DNA of 64,000 nucleotides from Wyeomyia smithii (lineage: Eukaryota > Arthropoda > Insecta > Diptera > Culicidae), in the NCBI RefSeq assembly GCF_029784165.1, contig NC_073695.1:91209902-91273901 (forward strand). Reading direction: 5' to 3'. A program made the position numbers and the translations under genes. Position 1 is the first letter of the stretch, and the number at the start of each line of letters is the position of its first letter. Positions 59,642 through 64,000 of the stretch are shown here, in pieces. A model generated the notes under the pieces. The model was given only the letters and a program-made list of their open reading frames with translations. It had not been told where the DNA came from and made no database searches.

Positions 59642-62563
59642 CTATACATTATTTCCAGTAGTTAGTCGTTTTTTTATTTGATTTCTGCCCATGGTGATGT
59701 CGATATTTTCGCAGTGCTGGTTATAGTGACGCATCATGCGATTTATTGGGCCATTTTTTGAGTAGTTTGTTCTGTGAGAATTTTCCGAAAATATTTTACG
59801 ATTTCTTAATTGACGACTGGGTGCATAAAAATTTAGTTGTGATAATAATTGAGTAGATTGCACGCGTTGAGAAATAATGTCATTGATAAAATAAAGCATT
59901 GAAAGATCGCGGCGTTCTTTAAGTGCTTGTATGTCTATAAGCATGCAGCGTGCTTCATATGATGGTAAGGGAAATGATGTCCAATTTAGCTTACGAAGCG
60001 CGTACAAAAGAAATTGTTTTTGGACAGATTCAATGCGTTCTTCATGTGTGGCAATATAGGGATTCCATACAATGCTACAATATTCCAGAATTGGTCGGAC
60101 GTATGTAATATATAATAGTTTGATTGTATATGGGTCTTGAAAATTGTGGCCGAAGCGTTTTATAAAGCCCAGCATACTATTTGCTTTGTTGATAATTGTA
60201 TTATAATGTTCTATGAATGTGAGTTTGGAGTCTAAGATTACGCCTAGGTCCCTAACGATTTTGCATTTTTCTACTGGTTGGTTTCCTAAGAAAATGTTTG
60301 TTGGTGGTGTTACTGTTTTTCTGCTAAAGGCTATTGAATTACATTTTTTAATGTTGAGTTGTAATAGGCTTTTGTTGCACCAAGTGTAGAATACATTAAT
60401 TTCATTCTGGAATATTTCGAAGTCTTCTGCATTGGTTATTTCTATAAAGAGCTTCATGTCATCAGCATATACAAGCACATGTATTGACTTAAGAAGAAAG
60501 GAAATGTCATTTACGTATAATATAAAAAGAAGAGGGCCCAGGTGGGAACCTTGAGGAACCCCAGAAGTTACTTCTATTGGGTTTGAAAAGGAATTTTGAA
60601 AGCGGACTATTTGTGTTCGTTTTGTTAAGTATGACTGCAGCCATTCCAAAAATTTTGTTTCAGTTCCGTATTTTTCGAGCTTGAAGAGTAATAATGGTAT
60701 GTCGATTCTGTCAAATGCCTTGCTAAAGTCCGTATAAAGAGCTTCTACGTGGTTACCGTTGTCCATTACAGTCAGAGTGAAAGTTATGAATTCCAAAAGA
60801 TTTGTGGTAGTTGATCGGCCTTTGTAAAAGCCGTGCTGTTGAGTTGTAATTTGGTGTTTTACTTGTTGAAAGATTTTTTCATTAATTATTGATTCAAATA
60901 ATTTTGGAATGCATGAAATAATGGCAATTCCACGATAATTACGAATGTCAGATTTAGCGCCAGATTTGAAAATTGGCACTAAATATGAGGTTTTCCAGAG
61001 TTCTGGGAAAATTCCATTCTTCAGGGACATGTTAAAAAGGTGTTGTAATGGTGTAGATAGTTCTTCTGCCAAATTTTTGAGAAAAATTGGAGCTATTCTT
61101 TCAGGTCCAGGACCTTTCGTAGCGTCTAAATTTTTAAGTGCGTTTTGAATTTCGAATTCAGATATTTGATTGACAGATAAAGAATTCGAAAATTCAGGAA
61201 AATACGAGAAGTATTCGCGGTCGCGATCTGTTTCTTCATATTTGGTGTAAATTTCTTGAAAAAAAGTGGCAAAAAGACTACATATTTCATTACTAGTTTG
61301 TCCTACATTACTGTCAAGATGCATTCGTGATGGAAAGTTGTTACTTTTTAGTTTGGTTTTTACGTAATTAAAGAAGTTCTTAGGGCAAGACTTGATTTGA
61401 TATTCGATTTTACGATTATGTTCTTCATGTGCAATTTTAATGGCTGCGTCAAGTTGACAGCAAATTTCTTGGTAATTTTGAAGATTTTCGCTATTGCTGT
61501 CTTTTTTGTATATTTTATGTGCTTTTTGTTTTCTATTTTTTAGGTTCTTCAATTGTGGATTAAACCACACTGGATATTTGTTGGTGTTCGTTCGTCTTCT
61601 TTTCTTTAGAGGTACATTTTCTGATATAATTTGATTAATTATTTCATAAAATTTTGATACTTCTTCGTTGACATTTCCTTCTTTACAAATTATACTACGC
61701 CAATTTATTATGCGAAGTCTACGTTTGACTTGTTCGAAGTCAGTTTTGTGGTATTCCGGTACATCCTCGTACTCGCAGTCGCTGGGGTACGAAGTGTTAT
61801 TCATTACTATTGAATATTCAATTGCTGTGTGGAATGCTTCATTTTTCCAGATGGGAGTCAATGATGCATCTACACAGAAGTCTTCAGTGCAGTTTGTGAA
61901 TAATAGGTCTAAATAAGCATTTTGTTTGTTTTTGACATGATTGATTTGATATAGACCGAGTTCTGAGGATTTGCCAAAAAGATACTGCAGTGTTTCGTTT
62001 TCGCCTACGACTGGGAGTAAGATAGATTCATTTTCAATGTCTACAATAAAGTCTGCATTACGTTGGTTGAAGTCGCCATAGACATGCAGTTTTACTTCTG
62101 GTTTCATGTTAGACATAATAGATTCTAGAGTTTTGAAAAATAATTCATACGAATGTTTATGAGCATGTTCCGGTGGAAAGTACACAGAACAGAAGATATG
62201 TTCTTCGCCAGCAATAAATGCTTTGGCCCATACGTGTTCAAATTCTTTATATTTGTCGGATATTATTTCTTCAGAAGTAAAGTCTACATTAATGGCAATG
62301 AGGACTCCACCGCCTGACTTTTTTTGACTGGTAGACAAATTCCGATCGTGCCGGAATACATTGTAATTGTTTCCAAATACTTCTTCGCTTCTTACGCTTT
62401 CGTCCCAGCTACTTTCAGTTCCTAAAATTATTTTAAAAGATGACGACAATAGATTTTGTTGAATTTCTTTCATTTTGCTTGGGCTTTTCATGCGATTGAA
62501 ATTCTGACAATAGATAAGAATTTCAGTCGCATTCTGTCGAGGAAGCGAAGAAGTGTTAGTCAA
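59642..62563 (-). CDS. Non-LTR ORF2: endonuclease and reverse transcriptase
   Basis: The frame has 973 codons from the UUG at 62,563 and is in fact open further upstream to about 62,633. The endonuclease (about residues 12-240) starts ILIYCQNFNRM and has LGTESSWDESV, GGGVLIAI, VYGDFNQRN and, in place of the usual Ser-Asp-His, EAFHTAIEYS, which keeps the His but lacks the Asp. RT (about 500-760) has LWKTSYLVPIFKSGAKSD, NYRGIAIISCIPKLFESI, QHGFYKGRSTTTNL, ALYTDFSKAFDRID, SGVPQGSHLGPLLFILYVND and VYADDMKLF (about 698). The first in-frame AUG, at RMKSPSKMK, lies inside the endonuclease, so normal initiation would cut it. Fusion to ORF1 by frameshifting or reinitiation at a non-AUG codon is therefore likely. 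Confidence 0.9.
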   Translation of the reverse strand: MTNTSSLPRQNATEILIYCQNFNRMKSPSKMKEIQQNLLSSSFKIILGTESSWDESVRSEEVFGNNYNVFRHDRNLSTSQKKSGGGVLIAINVDFTSEEIISDKYKEFEHVWAKAFIAGEEHIFCSVYFPPEHAHKHSYELFFKTLESIMSNMKPEVKLHVYGDFNQRNADFIVDIENESILLPVVGENETLQYLFGKSSELGLYQINHVKNKQNAYLDLLFTNCTEDFCVDASLTPIWKNEAFHTAIEYSIVMNNTSYPSDCEYEDVPEYHKTDFEQVKRRLRIINWRSIICKEGNVNEEVSKFYEIINQIISENVPLKKRRRTNTNKYPVWFNPQLKNLKNRKQKAHKIYKKDSNSENLQNYQEICCQLDAAIKIAHEEHNRKIEYQIKSCPKNFFNYVKTKLKSNNFPSRMHLDSNVGQTSNEICSLFATFFQEIYTKYEETDRDREYFSYFPEFSNSLSVNQISEFEIQNALKNLDATKGPGPERIAPIFLKNLAEELSTPLQHLFNMSLKNGIFPELWKTSYLVPIFKSGAKSDIRNYRGIAIISCIPKLFESIINEKIFQQVKHQITTQQHGFYKGRSTTTNLLEFITFTLTVMDNGNHVEALYTDFSKAFDRIDIPLLLFKLEKYGTETKFLEWLQSYLTKRTQIVRFQNSFSNPIEVTSGVPQGSHLGPLLFILYVNDISFLLKSIHVLVYADDMKLFIEITNAEDFEIFQNEINVFYTWCNKSLLQLNIKKCNSIAFSRKTVTPPTNIFLGNQPVEKCKIVRDLGVILDSKLTFIEHYNTIINKANSMLGFIKRFGHNFQDPYTIKLLYITYVRPILEYCSIVWNPYIATHEERIESVQKQFLLYALRKLNWTSFPLPSYEARCMLIDIQALKERRDLSMLYFINDIISQRVQSTQLLSQLNFYAPSRQLRNRKIFSENSHRTNYSKNGPINRMMRHYNQHCENIDITMGRNQIKKRLTTGNNV

Positions 62564-62613
62564 GTTATTACTTATGTTTAAATATAATGGTTCTGCCTCA
62601 GAAGAGGGCGTCC

Positions 62614-62630
62614 TTACTTGCGAAAATTTG
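62614..62630 (-). promoter_or_regulatory. Candidate -1 ribosomal frameshift site
   Basis: On the minus strand the last ORF1 codons are ACA AAT TTT CGC AAG TAA. A AAT TTT (62,629-62,623) has the X XXY YYZ form of a -1 slippery heptamer. A -1 slip there enters the ORF2 frame (TCG CAA GTA AGG), which is open from about 62,633. This would join ORF1 to ORF2 and supply the endonuclease start that lacks an AUG. No test of a downstream pseudoknot was possible. Confidence 0.45.
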
Positions 62631-64000
62631 TACTAAATTTATTTACACTTTCGCGAAGTTGTTGAAGACGGTGCGTGCGTTCATTTGATAAAAAATGACG
62701 ATATGATTGAAGGTCGGCTACTGCTTCGGCTGGCGTGAGTCCATATTCCTGATGGACTTCAATAAAGACGCGTTGGAGCTGTTCTGGAGATGTCGGCAGT
62801 CCTTCGGATGCGAGAAGCATTCTTATACTGGTTGGTGTCATTCCTTCTACGCATACAGATGATGGTTGGTCCTTCATGTATGCGAGATATAGGCGTGTAA
62901 TATGCATTACTTTTGGGTCGCGGAGTCTAGCCTTCAAAAAGCGCTCGTCGCCATTCGATGATTGCTGCGTAAGTCGGACGATTGGTGGACGCATGGGGTC
63001 AAGTTCAAATTGGCTGTCTTGCGGTGCTGATTGTATGCTGGCGTTGCTGGCAGGAGCCGGTGCAGAATTTTCATTGTTAGTTGCATTTTTTTCTGTCCGA
63101 TATGGGTTGATAGTTTCGCCTTTTTGGAAATTTATAAATTTTGATGTTATGTCTGAATTCGGCGGCCCAGCAAATTGAACGCGTGCAGCTGCCAGGAGGT
63201 CTTTGTCCGAGGGTAGTGGTTGTTTTGGCATTTCAGCAATTTTCTTTGAGTTGCAGGCGAAATGGTTTATTCCGTGTTTATAGGTGTTACTTATGCTGAT
63301 AGGGTTTGAGTTTTCCTGCTGACGTTTGCGTTGCTGCATACGTTTACGAGCGGCCTTTTCTGCTTGCTTTTCCTGCATGCGTCTTTTACGCTGTCTGGCG
63401 TCATATTCAGTCCAGTCGCGTTTCCATACTTTTTTATTGCCAATTAGGCGCCAGCCTGATGTGAAATTTGGAGTACGGTGTTCTTCTGAGTCCGATTCTG
63501 GAAGTGGCAACGAAAGGCGAAGTTCTTCAGCCAGACTGGGATGATTGTCTGTTTTTGGCTGGAGTGAATTCGATTCTTTGAGCGCTTTTAATTCATTAAT
63601 TAGTTCCTGCGCCGTTGTACTGCAGTTTGTTTTCTTATTTTGTATAGCTTCTAATTGGTGTTCCATATTGTCAATTTTTGATTCTATATTAGTAAATGCT
63701 TTTTCCAGGTGCTGTTGTATGTTCTTTGTGTGCTGCCGGTTTTCTTTGCTAATGTCCGATATGTCCGATATGGAGTCATGGCCAAGTTCGCCGAACAGCG
63801 TCGAAATGCGATTTATGGTTTTTGCCGACGCATTGTTTGTGTTAATATTTACTTTTTTAATTTCCGTCTTCAATTCAGAAAGCAGTGTATTGATACTGTC
63901 CAGTGTGTCGTGCGTTACAGTCAGGTTAGGAAGTTGACTGATTATTGAATGATTTGATTTGATTTGTGATTCAATACTTTCTGTTAAAATTTTCTGGTGC
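62614..64000 (-). CDS. Non-LTR ORF1, partial at window end
   Basis: The frame of 419 codons from 63,873 is only the part after a UUG; in the same frame it stays open to the window edge (HQKILTESIESQIKSNHS, then QLPNLTVTHDTLDSINTLL), so the true start is outside. The first part visible is a coiled coil (NIQQHLEKAFTNIESKIDNM, then EHQLEAIQNK). A strongly basic segment follows (DARQRKRRMQEKQAEKAARK, RMQQRKRQQE), probably RNA-binding in place of zinc knuckles, then a Pro/Ala linker and a helical C-terminal domain (FLKARLRDPKVMHITRLYLA, TPTSIRMLLASEG, YGLTPAEAVADLQSY). The stop TAA is at 62,614-62,616. Confidence 0.8.
   Translation of the reverse strand, partial: HQKILTESIESQIKSNHSIISQLPNLTVTHDTLDSINTLLSELKTEIKKVNINTNNASAKTINRISTLFGELGHDSISDISDISKENRQHTKNIQQHLEKAFTNIESKIDNMEHQLEAIQNKKTNCSTTAQELINELKALKESNSLQPKTDNHPSLAEELRLSLPLPESDSEEHRTPNFTSGWRLIGNKKVWKRDWTEYDARQRKRRMQEKQAEKAARKRMQQRKRQQENSNPISISNTYKHGINHFACNSKKIAEMPKQPLPSDKDLLAAARVQFAGPPNSDITSKFINFQKGETINPYRTEKNATNNENSAPAPASNASIQSAPQDSQFELDPMRPPIVRLTQQSSNGDERFLKARLRDPKVMHITRLYLAYMKDQPSSVCVEGMTPTSIRMLLASEGLPTSPEQLQRVFIEVHQEYGLTPAEAVADLQSYRHFLSNERTHRLQQLRESVNKFSTNFRK

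Larger units (their letters stand above)
59551..64000 (-). mobile_element. Non-LTR retrotransposon with open ORF1 and ORF2, 5' end outside the window
   Basis: On the minus strand: ORF1 (open at the window edge), ORF2, a short 3' UTR of about 50 nt and a tail of about ten AAAT units (59,551-59,590). No interruption was found in either ORF. ORF1 has no zinc knuckle and ORF2 has endonuclease plus RT without RNase H. I do not assign a clade; the tail and ORF pattern suit the Jockey/CR1 group broadly. Confidence 0.85.

Overview
The window looks like nuclear DNA from a culicine (Aedes-type) mosquito. The reasons are the A/T-rich intergenic sequence with short introns, host genes with insect TATA plus TCAGT initiators, a prophenoloxidase of insect type, and a very dense, nested load of insect retrotransposons and MITEs (I/Outcast-like, CR1-like, Jockey/Juan-like, RTE-like, Ty3/gypsy, Tc1/mariner, hAT-like). 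The genus is an inference from the element set; nothing in the sequence proves it.

Layout. 0-8.9 kb is repeat-derived: an old, diverged inverted duplication (about 0.85-6.1 kb) cut by later insertions, then a decayed acidic ORF. 8.95-11.7 kb is a 5'-truncated I-superfamily retrotransposon with an open RT-RNase H reading frame. 11.7-18.1 kb holds minisatellites, two hAT-like non-autonomous elements only 26 bp apart with 8-bp target duplications, and a TA-flanked MITE nested in the larger one. 18.12-23.2 kb is a complete but broken Ty3/gypsy element on the minus strand, with 288-bp LTRs and target duplication ATAC. 24.2-28.7 kb is a CR1-type element with two uninterrupted ORFs on the minus strand. 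Its 5' part and about 1.8 kb upstream are repeated in inverted orientation at 30.8-34.0 kb, giving a giant palindrome (arms 3,195 bp, spacer 422 bp) around a long (TA)n tract. 35.8-40.2 kb is a Jockey-type element with one frameshift and one nonsense codon. 41.1-43.7 kb has RTE fragments and a second copy of a 144-bp MITE.

The host-gene island is 45.1-48.4 kb. It has a small secreted Ala/Lys/Asp-rich protein, then a four-exon prophenoloxidase gene, then a convergent single-exon gene for a small secreted protein whose poly(A) signal is 4 bp from that of prophenoloxidase. The prophenoloxidase has complete copper-binding sites but carries a 5-bp loss in exon 2 that breaks the reading frame.

48.4-59.5 kb is again non-genic, and contains a set of nested insertions. 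An RTE element is split by a TTAA-flanked MITE (itself holding another MITE) and by a Tc1/mariner element (itself holding an unclassified LTR-like insertion). 59.55-64 kb is the 3' four-fifths of another non-LTR element on the minus strand. Its ORF1/ORF2 junction has the layout of a -1 ribosomal frameshift site, and its ORF1 runs off the window end.

Apart from the host-gene island the window is best read as a layered transposon graveyard, with two elements (24.2-28.7 and 59.6-64 kb) whose ORFs are still open.
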